A DNA stretch of 64,000 nt from Gonapodya prolifera JEL478. Lineage: Eukaryota > Monoblepharomycota > Monoblepharidomycetes > Monoblepharidales > Gonapodyaceae. Positions 43,758 to 55,512 of the stretch are shown here, one piece after another. The first letter of the stretch is position 1; every line of letters starts with the position of its first letter. The position numbers and the translations under genes are program-made. Location: positions 90,916-154,915 of the forward strand of contig KQ965785.1 in the NCBI GenBank assembly GCA_001574975.1, read 5' to 3'. The notes under the pieces were generated by a model that was not told where the DNA came from, did not search any database, and saw nothing but the letters and a program-made list of their open reading frames with translations.

Positions 43758-45257
43758 TCAAGTTATCAATCCTGAAAATCTTAAGAGCAGACAGTTTTTG
43801 AGGATGTGATTGATTGTTGAGGCTTCCCTTATTCCTGAATACGGGCTCCGTGTGTCAATGACCTCCAATTTCGGCGCACAGTCGAGCAAACCATCCAAGG
43901 TGCTGTCAGTGACGACTGCATCGGTAGATCTGTAGAGGGTTTTCAAATTCGGCATGACAAGTGTGACTCCATCTCTGCACCCGACTGTGTGCTGCAGGTC
44001 AAGCGTCTCCAAGTGAATATAGCTTGACACAAACTTCAAAATAATGTTTGCGACGTTTTGACCATGGTCGTTCAACTTTGATTGATCTCGAGAAACGCTA
44101 GGCGCAGAGATCCACAAAGAAATGTTCTCAACATCCTTTGAAATAGCGCGTTGGACAACCTCAAGATGTTTCTTCAATGCGACTTGACACTCGTCATCAT
44201 TCATCATCTCCTCTGACCCTTGTCCCCTTGCTGGAGGTGTACTTATTGCGAATGACAAAATCCAAAGGTGTGGAAGACAATTCTGCAGTAAAGTCTCATC
44301 CAATGGGACATCATCTTTTGGGAGAACGATTATTCCAAGGGTGAGTTCTTTTGGTTGCCGAAACGCTGGTAGTACATCGAGATATGATGGGGGTAGTGGC
44401 AATTGATGTATCTCGACGCGGCGACTGGTGGAGTTCAATCCAAAAACTGTTTGTTCGAATTGCAGGTCCTCTAGAGCGCTTAGTTCCCTCAACGTCTGCC
44501 CATCTTCTGTGCATAGATTGGCGATACAGAACGACACCTTTTCTTGGTGTATTCTGCTTCGGCTGCTGAAGAAGTTCTTTGATCTCCCGAGCAAAGTTGA
44601 AGTCGAGAGACTTGATTTGGACCGAGAGCACAGAGCTCCGGGGCAGTAAAAAGCTGAAGATTGGACATTAGATTGAGGTTTCCAAAATCCGCCTTATTCT
44701 CTATCAATACGATGACTCTGTATGGGAGATGCAGTCGTTGAACCGATTCCAAGAAGTCCTGCATAACGGTTGCAAACTCCTGGAGAGTTACCCACATATC
44801 GCGGCTTTCGATTTTGTCTGTGAGCTGAACCCAGCGGAATGGGAAGCGGGTTTCGTTGTGCGCGGCAAATTCTCGCTCCAGAGTTTGTCTTTTGTAGACG
44901 TCCATCCTTGATTCGCTAATTAGGTCCCGAAAGAGCGATTTCCTTGCCTCTTCGGACCACTTCTTGCTGTGAAACGGTGAGCGAGAGGGGGTTGCGAAGC
45001 TCGCAAAGAGAGAGCACCAACCAGACAAGCGATAGTGATTTCAAATCCTCTGGATTCACTTTCTTGACCAGTTCCACCATAACCACATGAGGAAGAGACT
45101 CTGCCAGTCTGGGCTTACTCAATTCCTGAAGGCAAATGTCCATGGCCTCAACCAGACGGGGATCTCGATTGTCGGCTGGCACGGTAGTGGCTGCATTGTA
45201 GAAGAGGTGGGAAAGGGCACGCCTGGAAAGCGGATTCTTGGTCGCGTGTGTCAACAT
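43758..45257 (-). CDS. Leucine-rich, F-box-type protein, uncharacterised (model uncertain)
   Basis: From ATG 45257: MLTHATKNPLSRRALSHLFY, NRDPRLVEAMDICLQELSKP and ESLPHVVMVELVKKVNPEDL. After an intron ending in CACAG at about 44970 it continues KKWSEEARKSLFRDLISESR, RFPFRWVQLTDKIESRDM and HLPYRVIVLIENKADFGNL. The next parts, SVQIKSLDFNFAREIKELLQ and IANLCTEDGQTLRELSALED, are in different frames near 44540-44600. The remainder is open and leucine-rich (LPLPPSYLDVLPAFRQPKEL, IHLETLDLQHTVGCRDGVTL, LDGLLDCAPKLEVIDT), ending at 43758. The layout resembles the degenerate F-box/LRR proteins abundant in fungi; no clear F-box core is seen. One frame change suggests damage or a missed small intron. Confidence 0.45.
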
Positions 45258-45416
45258 TTGTGTGGATAGTGTGTGCGCTTCGAATGACAAGTTTCGTGTT
45301 GCGTAAAAAACAACGGAATAACTTTAGTTTGCAACGACTACGAATACTGCTTCCATGGTACTGCAATTACTTCCAAAGCTGCTTTTTCGATTTTTCGAAT
45401 TTTTCGAGTACACGGA

Positions 45417-46989
45417 TCACGCCAAAGCATGAATCGCCGCCCACTTCCCAACCCGTTGCTTCGCGACATCCCCAAACGGTTCACCTGCAGGCTTGACCAC
45501 GTACGCCAGGTTCAGGTCGCCCGTTGTACGTTGGACGCGATGAGGTGGTGGCGAGACGCAGGCCCATTCCGTTTCGACGACCTTTGGTAAAAAGGCTTCG
45601 ACGAATTCAGAGTGGAAGGTTTGTGGGTAGAGGTTGTCGGTTTTGAGGGTAAATGATTCGCTTGCGGTGGCAAAGAAAGGGAGCGTTGTGAAGAAAATGG
45701 TCTGATTTTTGTGAGAGGGCGAGTTTAAGACTCGTTCGTTTATGGATCAACGACAAATACTCATTTTCACTCACAAAGGTGACCACTCCGACCTTCCACG
45801 GTCCTTTGTTCTTTCCAAGGCATCTTTCGCGTGGAACGTATTTGATGCTCATGGTTGCGGGATCTGCTCGAGCCAGTTTGTACCCCCATCGTCTCTGAAT
45901 GGCCCACTCTGGGCCAGCGAGAGCACCCATAACTTCTTCTACTGAGGCGGACCACGGCACGAACTTGAGCGGGAGAAAGATCTCGGAACCGTCCGCCTGA
46001 GGTACAGGGAGCTTGTCATTTGCGGACGCCCAGTAGCGTCGCTGGTCCTGATCCGAGTACCGCAAGTTGGTCAGCTGTGCTCCACTGCCGTCAGAAAGAG
46101 ATTTCCTAGGGCTTTGAGAAGGAGTTTCTGAAATTGATGACGGAGCTCGGGTGGAGGACGGTGGACGTCCTGGTACTGGTGGTGACGTGAGAGACGTATC
46201 AGTAGTGATGATCCGACGAGTAAAGTGCACGACAGTACCTTGCTCACGGGTTTGAGGAAAATTTTCGGGGTGAAGAGGAATATCGGAATATATGTAAATC
46301 TCGGCTGGTGAAGAGATTGGTCGTCCAGTTCCAGGACTCTGTGGCGGTCGGAGAAAGGGAGAGTACCCGTCACTCTTGAAGGACGGAGCTCTTGTTGAAG
46401 CGTGAGCTGTTGCTTCGTCGTTTAGTGTACGTGAGGAATCCCTGTCGTGAAGTCCATGAAAGCTCTTTCGAAATGCGTTTGGTGTGCTAGCCGATGAGGA
46501 ACTCCGAGAAAGCATTCCAGACGACGCCTCGCCTCTGCCACCGTATTGCCTGGAGTCCAGATTTATGGACTTCCGTGTGCTTCGTGGCTCAGGTGAAACG
46601 CTTGGTGATCGCCTCGCCCGTGATTGCGGTTCGATAAGTGTTGGAATAGATGGAGTTTGCTTCCGCCAGTGGAGGTCGTCAGCAGCAGGTACATGGAACA
46701 ATGACGCTCATCTAGCGCTCACCTGTGTTATGTTGATGACTTTTATATCCGGGGGAATGGCATCACGAAGTACGTGAACCTCCCCACGCTCAGTCGACGC
46801 AACAAAGCAGTACATCTCCTCCCCTCGGGCCCCACTCCACTCCACGCCATGCAGCTTTGTTGTCAAGAAGTCCTTGAGCGAGTCCAGGTCCGAAAAGTCG
46901 GTGTACAACCGTGCGTTGATAACTCGAGCTGGAGCCTCGGATGCAGGTTCCAGCTCCAGGCGGATTCGAACGAATCGGCCGGGCTGCAT
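45417..46989 (-). CDS. Unrecognised tandem-family protein, copy A
   Basis: A three-exon gene of about 480 codons in a family I do not recognise. Exon 1 (46989-46712) is a compact domain: MQPGRFVRIRLELEPASE, DFSDLDSLKDFLTTKLHGVE, GEEMYCFVASTERGEVHVL and DIKVINITQVS. Exon 2, after an acceptor GGAAG, has a Ser/Pro/Arg-rich, probably disordered linker of about 200 residues. It then has LPVPQADGSEIFLPLKFVP, RRWGYKLARADPATMSIKYV and PRERCLGKNKGPWKVGVVTF. Exon 3 has TIFFTTLPFFATASESFTLK, TDNLYPQTFHSEFVEAFLPK and AYVVKPAGEPFGDVAKQRVG, stopping at 45417-45419. Both introns sit at the same codons as in copy B. There is no signal peptide or membrane span, so it is likely cytosolic or nuclear. Domain order and conservation suggest a real, functional protein. 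Confidence 0.65.
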
Positions 46990-47369
46990 GGGTAGCGAGT
47001 GGCTGTGAGATCACCGAATTGAATGAAGTCTGAAAGAAAAACGCGACAGAAACGCGAGAGGATCAGAGTCTCGGAGGTATCTGGGGTATCAGGGAGCGCC
47101 CTCGAGCTCGCCCTTTTTCGGAGCAGGTAAACGTGGATGCGAGTTGATTTTCATTCGCGGAAGCGCTTTGTTTTTATGCATCGCTTCACATTGCTTCCGG
47201 ATGCCTGCCACGAGACTTTGCTGGCCGGTAGAATGTCATCGAACCCGACGGAACAGGCGGGCGGGAGCACAACATCCCCCTCCCGCCATGCCGCCACGCA
47301 TGAACTTCGTCAGGAATAATGTAGACAAATGTGGAGTATTGTCAACGTTTCTGTATCCATGAATGCAAT

Positions 47370-47528
47370 TACATATCCACGTCGGTACCCGCGTGTACTT
47401 GAGACCCCTTTGTCCCCAGCTCAGTTCCTCTGCGTTCCTCTGACCAGCGCGCCACTTACCAAGCCACTCCCCCTTCCACCAAGCATGGGCGTAAATTGTT
47501 CCCATGATCGCAGTGAGGATGTACCTGC
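47370..47528 (-). pseudogene. Fragment of the 3' end of the signal-peptide-peptidase-like gene
   Basis: The minus strand reads YILTAIMGTIYAHAWWKGE, matching the last exon of the protease at 52.04-52.17 kb (YIVPLILGTIYAHAWWRGE). It lies between tandem copies A and B and has no other part of the gene attached. Confidence 0.65.
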
Positions 47529-47711
47529 AAAATGAACGTGGAAGGTTAGTTAAGAAGTTACTACCGAAGGTGGGATTCTCATTTTATGGACTTCGAATCA
47601 CTAGTTACGAAATTATAAGCATCAATGTAAGTTGCCATATGTTTTCAACATATCTACAAATGCCACTCTAAAAACAAACGAATAGAAATATCTCTAAAGC
47701 TGTTTCCAAAT

Positions 47712-49548
47712 TCAAACCAAACCGAAAACCGCCGCCCACCTCCCTACTCGTTGCTTCGCGACATCCCCGAACGCTTCTCCCGCAGGCTTGACCACGTAAG
47801 CAACTTTCAAATCTCCCGTTGTGCGTTGGACCTTACCGGGCGACGGAGCAACGCAAGCCCACTCAGTCTCGACGGCCTTTGCCAACGCGGATTGAACAAA
47901 GTGCGAGTGGAATGTTTGGGGGTAAAGGTTGTCGGTTTTGAGAGTGAACGCCTCGTTGGCGGTCGAGAAGAGGGGGAGGGTGGTGAAGAAGATGGTCTGG
48001 TGCAGTGTATGATAAGGTAAAAGGATAATTTCGATGCGCAGCTTTTGGTCAGCACACTAATCGCCCTCCCGATGACACATAATTCACTCACAAAGGTAAC
48101 CACCCCGATCTTCCCATCTCCTTTGTTTTTCCCCAGGAATCTCTCGCGGGGAACGTACTTGATGCTCATGGTTGCCGGATCCGCTCGAGCCAATTTATAG
48201 CCCCATCCTCGCTGCCCAGCCCACTCTGGGGAAGCGAGAACGCCCATAATCGTCTCCCCTGAGTCTATTGATGGAATAAATTTGAGGGGAAGGAAGGTTT
48301 CAGAACCATCCGCCTGAGGAACAGGGAGACTCTCGTTTGCTGGCTCAGCCCAAGATTCCTGATCTGAGTGTGGTAGCGTGGTCGTAATGGACTGCGCGCC
48401 ACCAACATTTGCCGTTGAGTTTTCGGAGACTGCATCTGCTACTGAGAATATTGCGCGGGCTGAGGACGGTAAGCGTGCATTTGATATCAGCGTGCGCACT
48501 GGGGAGGAGGTGCCCTGCACATCAAATGACGGAGACTGTACAAGGGTTGCGCCGCTGACCCGAGACGACATCGTAAGATATAGCGGAGCTTCAGATCGAT
48601 TGCACTGGGTTGCGGCTGGGGAGATTGCTCCATCGCCTGGGTTGTACATCCGAGTGAAGTCACCAGACTCAAGGGGATCAGGAATGCTGCGGTTGGTGTG
48701 GGATCGGCTGCGCGGTGGAGACGGAGGCATGGGTGCAGGCCCGGCCGCCTCGTATGGCTGGAAGAACTGAGTCCCCATTAACTGAGGTTGTTGGGGGCGG
48801 GGCTTGTCGACATTAGAGCCACCCAGACCATTTTGGGACACTTGAGTTCCCACTTCGGAGTAGAGTGTGTGCGAGGAATCGCTTCGATTGATCACTGGAT
48901 GAGGATGTTGGCCGCGGGGGGTGTCGCCATTGTGGCTACCCAGAAGATGTGGCGACGCTGACGTTGCAATTTCGGAATGGAGTGTGTGCGAGGAATCGCT
49001 TCGATTGATTGCTCGACCGCCGTTTCGCAATGACGTTGGGGTACTAGACGAGGAACTCCGAGGAGGAAGCACGGGAGACGGCACCTCGCCCCGACCACGA
49101 TCTGGAGGCGTCTCTGGATCTGCGGTGTTCCGGGTGGGCACTTGCCGACGTTCCTCAGATGGGACACGACGTTTCGGTGATCGTGCCGCGGGTTTTCGTC
49201 GAGTTTGGCCAATTTGCTTCCAGCAATTCAGATTGTCACGAAAGAGTAGATTGAGCAATCGGCTACTGACTAAGCGCTCACCTTTGTTATGTTTATAACC
49301 TGAGTATCCCCTGGAATGTCATGCTCGACCTCATGGACTTCGCCGTTGATAGTTGAGGCAACGAAGCAGTACAGCTCCTCTCCACCGGGTCCATTCCACT
49401 GCACACCCTGCGATCTCGTCGCCACGAACTCCTTGAGCGAGTCCAGGTCGAAGAAGTTACTTCCCAGCCTGGCAACCATGACTCGGGCCGGGGCCGCCGC
49501 GGCGGGCTCAAGCTCCAGTCGAATTCGAACCACTCGGCCTGGTTGCAT
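47712..49548 (-). CDS. Unrecognised tandem-family protein, copy B
   Basis: The longest and best-preserved member, about 560 codons in three exons. Exon 1 (49548-49273): MQPGRVVRIRLELEPAAAA, FFDLDSLKEFVATRSQGVQW, EELYCFVASTINGEVHEVEH, TQVINITKVS. Exon 2 starts after GGAAG with QIGQTRRKPAARSPKRRVPS. It has a long polar linker containing an internal repeat of about 38 residues (INRSDSSHTLHSEIAT... then INRSDSSHTLYSEVGT...). It ends LPVPQADGSETFLPLKFIPS, QRGWGYKLARADPATMSIKY, VPRERFLGKNKGDGKIGVV. Exon 3: TIFFTTLPLFSTANEAFTLK, TDNLYPQTFHSHFVQSALAK, VAYVVKPAGEAFGDVAKQRV, with the stop at 47712-47714. The N- and C-terminal domains are conserved with copy A, while the linker diverges freely. Function unknown. 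Confidence 0.7.
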
Positions 49549-49924
49549 TGTGGGTCAATTGGCTGGCGATCACAGGATTGACTAAGGGTTGGGAGAAAAG
49601 AGGGACAAAAAAAAACGTGGATGGGACCGGTATCGCCGTGCCAAGTCACGCCGGTCGTGGAGGTTTCGTCAGGGAGAACCCTGGAATTGCGTCCTATCTC
49701 TATCTCGCACCATGGGGAAGAGTAATGATACCAGCCCAAGTTACCTTCTTTTGCATGCCACAAAACATTCCCCGTTAGTGGAATGTCTTAATTGAAGGAT
49801 GCTCATTGGATGGGTGAGGTGGACAGCTTCAACACCACCATTCTGGCAGTCACGAACTGTTCTCGTGCACACGTAACGAGACCAGGGGACACAAAATTGT
49901 CGTATCGCAACATATGTATTAGAT

Positions 49925-50075
49925 CCAAGTGTATGCATCGCACCCAAACAAGAAACTACGTATACTTGATATAATCTTGTTTGGAACAATGATCACTCCA
50001 AAGCGTGTACGTGCACGTCGAACCACTCAATTCACCTCTCTTCGAGGGGCTTTGCCAGGTCAAAAATCTGCCGGC
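49925..50075 (-). pseudogene. Fragment similar to the extreme 3' end and flank of the signal-peptide-peptidase-like gene
   Basis: The stretch with CACTCCAAAGCGTGTACGTG and the following 60 bases resembles 51990-52075 (CACTCCAAAGCGTGTACCTG...). That is the 3' flank and last codons of the protease. It sits between copies B and C, in the same relative place as the fragment at 47370-47528. Confidence 0.5.
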
Positions 50076-50189
50076 CAGGAGACTTCGAATTTCTACTTTG
50101 TACAAAGACCAAAGTGAAACTGTCCATAAGTGTCAAATTAACAATAATGAAATCTCAAAATTTGCTCTCAAATTTATACCTAGGGATAC

Positions 50190-51651
50190 ATCGCTGCCCA
50201 TCTCCCCACTCTTTGCTTCGCGACATCTCCGAACGCCTCTCCCACTGGCTTGACCACATACGCCGCAAATCTACCGTGGTGCGCTGTACCCGATCGAATG
50301 ATGGAGCAACGCATGCCCATTCTGTTTTGGCGACCTTAGCCACCGAGGATTTGAAAAAGTGAGCGTGAAATGTTTTCAGGTGCAGGTCATCGGTTTTGAG
50401 CGTGAATGCCTCGTTGGCAGTCGCGAAGAGGGGGAGAGTGGTGAAGAAGATAGTCTGGTCGACATCGGTGAGCGCAGAACAAGTTGAGAGACGTAATTGT
50501 GGTTACTCTATAAGCACGTGATCATTCTCAAAATGGATCTGCTCGAGCCAATTTATAGCCCCACTTTCGCTGCGTGGCCAATTCTGGGGCAGCAAGAATT
50601 CCCATGATCGCTTCCCCAGACGCTCATTGGAAATAGAGTTTCTGTAGTAGTTTTCGGAGATTACATCAGATACTGAGTACAGAGCTCAGGCAAAGGATTG
50701 TGTGCGAACTGTACGAGGTAAAGAATGCACTGGTGGGGCCGAGACTTGCATATCAGATGGTAGAGAGTAGACCAGTGATCCTGCGCTGCTGCCAGACGAA
50801 ATTAAGTGATGTCGCGATGGATTGTACTGTGCTACCGAATATGGTGAGATTGTTCCATCGCGGGCGCCTGGCTTGGAATTCCGAGTAAAGCCACCAATCT
50901 CTAGCGGAGGGAGGAACGCTGGCAATGCTGCTAAGAGATCTGCTACTGCGAGGCGGGGAAGGGAGGTCGCTATGGTCCCCACCTCGTATGGCTGGAACAA
51001 CTGAGCTCCAATTAAAAGAGTCGATTGGAAGCGGGGCGTGTCGCCATTGGAGGTACGCCGATCTTTTGATGACGCTGGAGTTGCAGCTTCGGAGTTGAGT
51101 GTGAGCGACGAATCACTTCGATTGATGACGTGACCTTTCTTCGAAATGGAGTTGCTGTACCAGCCGAGTGACTCCGAGGAAGCACGCGAGAAGGCGACTC
51201 GGCCCGACCATGATCTTGTGCATCATTCAAATGGGGGTTTCTGGTGTGCAATTGCTGACGCTCCTCTGCAGGTGGAACTTTGGGTTTGGGTACAAACGTC
51301 CGACGAGGTTGGCAAATTTGCTTTCGCGTGATGCAAATCGTTGAGAAATAGTGGATCGAGCAATCGGGTATTGGCGCAGCTCACCTTCCTAATGTTTATC
51401 ACTTGAGTATCGCCCGGAAAATCATTCTCGACCTCGTGAACTTCCCCGGTCACAGTCGAGGCGACAAAACAGTATAGCTCCTCTCCACCAGGTCCATTCC
51501 ACTGCACGCCCTGCACTCGCGTCGCCACGAATTGCTTGAGCGAGTCCAAGTCCCGAAAGTTGCTTCCTAGCCTGGCAACCATGACCCGGGCAGGTGCTGC
51601 CGCCACGGGCTCGAGCTCCAGCCTTATTCGAACCGCTCAACGTGGTTGCAT
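50190..51651 (-). pseudogene. Unrecognised tandem-family protein, copy C, decayed
   Basis: Same three-exon plan as copies A and B but broken. Exon 1 has a TGA as the fifth codon (MQPR, stop, AVRIRLELEPVAAA) and then the conserved FRDLDSLKQFVATRVQGVQW and EELYCFVASTVTGEVHEVEN. The first intron has the same acceptor (GAAAG, then QICQPRR). The linker keeps INRSDSSLTLNSEAAT. The core exon is shortened, with GEAIMGILAAPELATQRKWG then YKLARADPF and a stop. The PRERFLGKNK part is missing. Exon 3 keeps TIFFTTLPLFATANEAFTLK and TEWACVAP but then shifts frame. At least four disabling changes, so a pseudogene. Confidence 0.65.
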
Positions 51652-51659
51652 TATGCTGC

Positions 51660-52035
51660 AAATGGCTGACGATCACCGATTGGACAAAGGGTACCGCACA
51701 AAACCGTCCCCCAATGTGTTAGGACGCACTTCGTTCTTCGGTTCTGAGTCAGGTCCCGTCAACGGGAACAGTTCTGTATTGGACGCGATCGCGGCAAGCC
51801 ATGCTCTGATGCGAGTGTCAATGTATATGTGTATCAGTGCAGATCGGCGCCTCGTTCTTAACTTCTGCCCCACCCGCTTTTCGATACTCAAGTAAATCGA
51901 GAATACCGCGCTTCGGGGTTACGAATTCATTGTTGTATCGCAATATGTATCGCACCAATAAACAATCCACTCAATCATCCTTCCCGTGACATGAAGCACT
52001 CCAAAGCGTGTACCTGCACGCCGAGTCCCAGGTCC
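51660..52035. other. Spacer between tandem family and protease
   Basis: The 3' flank of the protease gene and upstream region of copy C. No gene seen. Confidence 0.5.
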
Positions 52036-54411
52036 TCAATTCCCGTCCTCCCTCCGAGCCGCTTTACCAAGCCACAGTTCCCCCGGCTCGCCCCTCCACA
52101 ACGCGCCAACTTCGCCCCTCCACCAAGCGTGGGCGTATATTGTCCCAAGGATCAGGGGAACGATGTACCTGTACGCATACACGTTGAACGTCAGTCACGA
52201 AGTCAATACGGAACACGGCAGGGGGGTGTGAAACTCACACCAACGCCGGCTGGCCCTTGCCAGTCAATGCCACCACCACGAAACAAATCACCAAGGCCAA
52301 AACGTACGCGACCGAGGTCAGCACGAGGTACCAGCTGCGCGGTACTTTAGAGGCGGTGGGGGCGGAAGGAGATGCAACCCCCGTGAGGGCGGTGACGGAG
52401 TTGGTGGATGGCGTGGAGGAGGGGGCCGAAGACGATCCCGACGGGCGACGCTCGACGGGAGCAGGGACCGCAGTGGACGTTGCGGACGTGGCGGCCTCTC
52501 CCTGTCGCTGTCCGTCCTCGACTCTCCTCCCTCCCACAGCTTTCCAGACCATCCGCAGCGCGCCGTCCCAGCCACCCGCCATGGCGACCACAAGCCCCGG
52601 AATGACGACGTCACCGAACCCCAGCATGGCCTTCCCGCCGAGTTCGTCCGCGAGGCGGGGCACGACCCAGAGGAGGGGCACGGATTCGCCCGAGGTCCCG
52701 ACTCCGCGCGCAACGGATTCCATGACGGAAGTGCCAGAGGAGGTGAACAGGGGTGTGATGAAGACGAAAAAGGCGTCGTACATGAAGGCGAGGGAGAGGA
52801 GGATAGTTGAAACCTTAGAATGGGGTGGCGAGAACGGCGGTTTTGCAATGAATTCGGAGGTCAACCGCGGCGAAGGGGGATGGATCAACGTACCATAAGA
52901 TTCGGCACGCCAACCGCCTTGATAACATTCGCGACAAAGCAAATCCCCAACACATCCTGTACGACCCAAATGTAGCCCTTCTTCCTCTCCACGCACCACC
53001 ACGCCGCCACCCCCGCACCCAGAGCGAGTCCCACGAGGTCGCCGCGAGTGGCCCATAGCTCGCCGTTGCGGACGATGGCGGGGCGGGTGAGTTGAAGGCT
53101 GCGGAGGAAGGAAAGACGGGATGTTAGGAACGGGAGGAGGTGGAGCGAGAAGAGCGCGGCGAGCGCGAGGGAGGAGGAGAGGGTGAAGATGGCGATGACG
53201 AAGTAGACTGGCGGGTGGGGGAAGTAGAGGTGGGGTTAAACGCGGAAGGTGAGGATCGCCATCCCTTTATGAAGGAACTTGGAAGCCCTCGACTCACCAA
53301 CCACCCCCGGGAAGTAAAAGAACAACAACAGTCCTCCCGCCGCCACAACCACGAACCCAATCGCCGCGACCCACGTCACGACCGCCGACTCCTCCTCTTC
53401 CTCCTCCTCTCGTTCGTCACGGGGTCGGTTGGACCGTTCCTGGGGGAACATGGCGCGCACGGTGTCCATGGCGCGGTAGGTCAGCGGGTGGGTGGGGAGC
53501 GAGAGGACAGTGCCGAGGAGGAGTGTGGTAAGTGCCAGGAGGATTAGGATGATGGCGGAGGGGTCGAAGTTGGGGGATGTGCTGGTGAGGGAGGGGGGGG
53601 TTCGTTAGGGTGGAGCAAAAGAAGAGACCGCGTCACTTCGGGTGTAAAGAGATCGTGTGGCTCCATGACGAGGCCAGAAGTTGTAGGTGTCCTCGGAGAC
53701 ACTCTGCGGTAATTCGCAACCCTCCCTGTCTGCAATCTGAGCCCTCCGCCGTAAGTGGGACAGCACACTCGGAGAATATCCAAGCAATAGAACTGGAACT
53801 CCAGAGAGCAAGCGGCTTTCAACTAGGCGTTGTTAAACTCACTATTTGTGAACTGCCACCTTTACACCCACACCATTCGCCCTGAGCGTCGCCACGTCCT
53901 CCTCAAACACGACGACCACGGGCACTTTCATGACCTCCACGCCGTCCGCAGAGCCATTGACAGCCGCCCTGCTCTCGTTCCTCACGAGAGGGATTGCGGA
54001 ATCTGCAAACTCCACCATCAGCATCGACAGGGTGGCTGGCGACGAAGCCGAGGCTGCCGCCAAAGCTCTGTTGATGGATCGCAGCTTGGTCGCGACTGTG
54101 CAGTTGTACGGTGATACAATCACAGCCATTCCCGTGCTCGTCGATCCTCCAGCCTCCGACCCCGCCACCGCGACCCTAGTGTCGTTCCCACATGCGTCGT
54201 AGGGATCAGCGACTGCGACGACACCTCCCACATCGCCGTTGCCTCTGTCCGGCACCGCGGACTGGTTGAAGAAGATGTAGACGGGCAGCGATGGGAAGTT
54301 TGAATGGTCCAAGGGTCGCAGAACGGCTGCGTTGGAGTTGGACGTCGCGCAGTGGGCGGTGGAGACGAGGAAGGTCAGCAGAGCGACCCGTAGCGCGTGG
54401 ACGTTCACCAT
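52036..54411 (-). CDS. Signal peptide peptidase-like intramembrane aspartyl protease (SPPL type)
   Basis: Signal peptide MVNVHALRVALLTFLVSTAH, then a lumenal domain of about 170 residues (LPVYIFFNQSAVPDRGNGDV; VEVMKVPVVVVFEEDVATLR), the PA-like region typical of SPPL2 proteins. Transmembrane helices follow (IILILLALTTLLLGTVL; VVTWVAAIGFVVVAAGGLLL; VIAIFTLSSSLALAALFSL; YIWVVQDVLGICFVANVIKA). The catalytic motifs are FMYDAFFVFITP (YD), MLGFGDVVIPGLVVAM (GxGD) and GQPALVYIVPLIL (PAL). A long Ser/Thr/Pro insertion separates the GxGD and PAL helices. The last exon ends at the TGA 52036-52038. These proteases cleave type II membrane proteins in endomembranes. All active-site motifs are intact. Pieces of this gene are scattered nearby. 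Confidence 0.88.
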
Positions 54412-54519
54412 CCTTGTGCAGGAAGCCGAAAGTGGTGATGCTGTGGAGGTTTGGAATTACAGTTGCGAAGAGTAGTAAGACGAAATGGAAATTGTCCCCC
54501 ATCATTCTTTACTCCGGTA

Positions 54520-54800
54520 ATCTGCGAAACAAAATTATTTTATCTCTTGAATAGACTTTGCGAGTGAAAAAGTAAATTAGTTGAGTTCATAATTACAGAA
54601 AAAGCATTGCGACCACTGTCAGCGGCAATCTGGGGGAGATGACGTCCGCCCTACAGCTGAGGTGATATCCGTCAGCATGTTGTCGCTCAAATCCTACCAA
54701 TTGCACGAGACCGTTTATGGAAGTGAGTTTGTTTCACTTGCGCCTCCTCCTTTTTTTCCAACGACGGCCGCAGCCACCCTCCGAGATCGCCAAGCCTCAC
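54520..54800. repeat. Repeat shared with 60815-61085
   Basis: A TTATTTTATCTCTTGAATAG stretch, a GACGTCCGCCC-like segment and CCTTTTTTTCCAACGACGGC recur in the same order near 60825, 60958 and 61018. It lies in the 5' flank of the protease gene, so the distant copy may be a duplicated promoter region. Confidence 0.5.
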
Positions 54801-54884
54801 AACTGCACGAAGCTCTGAAAAGTGTTGCGCACATTTCAGCACAAACGAGTAGGCGCAATGTCCTACTAATGCCGCGGCGGCGGC

Positions 54885-55512
54885 AGCGCGGTGAGTGGAG
54901 CGGAAGGATTTCACATATTTGGGTCTTCCAGGATGTCCTGGCCGGGAATCTGCTTTGTTGCCAATGCCATCAAGGCGGTCGGCGCTCCCAATCTCATGGT
55001 GCATGCAAACCTCCGCATTACTTTACATGTGCATCGATATCACCGTCCTCAAATATGCAATCCACTGTTATGATCACCCCCCGCTCCCCAGATCTCCACC
55101 ATCCGTCACCCCCTCGCGTTCGCCTTCGTCTTCACCACGCCCCTGATCAGCTCCTCGGAGACGTCCGTCACGGAATCCGTCGCCCGCGGGGTCGGGACCT
55201 CGAGCGAGTCGGTGCCCGTTTTATGGTCGTTCCCCAGCCTCGCGAACGAACTCCACCAGAAGGTAACAATTGAGCTCGGTGCCAGGCGCCTGTGGCTCCC
55301 ATGGGGTGAATTGGTGGTGTGGATGGGGTTTGGGACGCCGCGTTGGCGCCAGGTCCGAATCACGATCGCGGTTGGAGTGAGGGAGGAAAGTTGCCGAGAA
55401 CGGACAGTGCCAGGCCAACCCTCTGTCTCTTCAACGTCCACTGCCTCTCCTGACCCTGTCGCCCGCCTCCCGTCGGTGACGTCCCCTCGCCACCCCCCTT
55501 CACACTATTAAC
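54885..55512 (+). pseudogene. Inverted, truncated copy of the protease gene
   Basis: The plus strand reads, in changing frames, ICFVANAIKAVGAPNLM followed by a donor, then AFAFVFTTPLISSSETSV and ESVARGVGTSSESVPVLWSF. This matches the middle of the protease (ICFVANVIKAVGVPNLM; FFVFITPLFTSSGTSVMES) in opposite orientation. The YD aspartate and everything after about LADEL are changed or missing. It forms an inverted pair with the intact gene about its 5' flank. Confidence 0.65.

Noticed and set aside
52257-52898. 213-codon plus-strand frame
   Set aside because: Shadow of the SPPL gene, whose YD, GxGD and PAL motifs fix the minus strand as coding.
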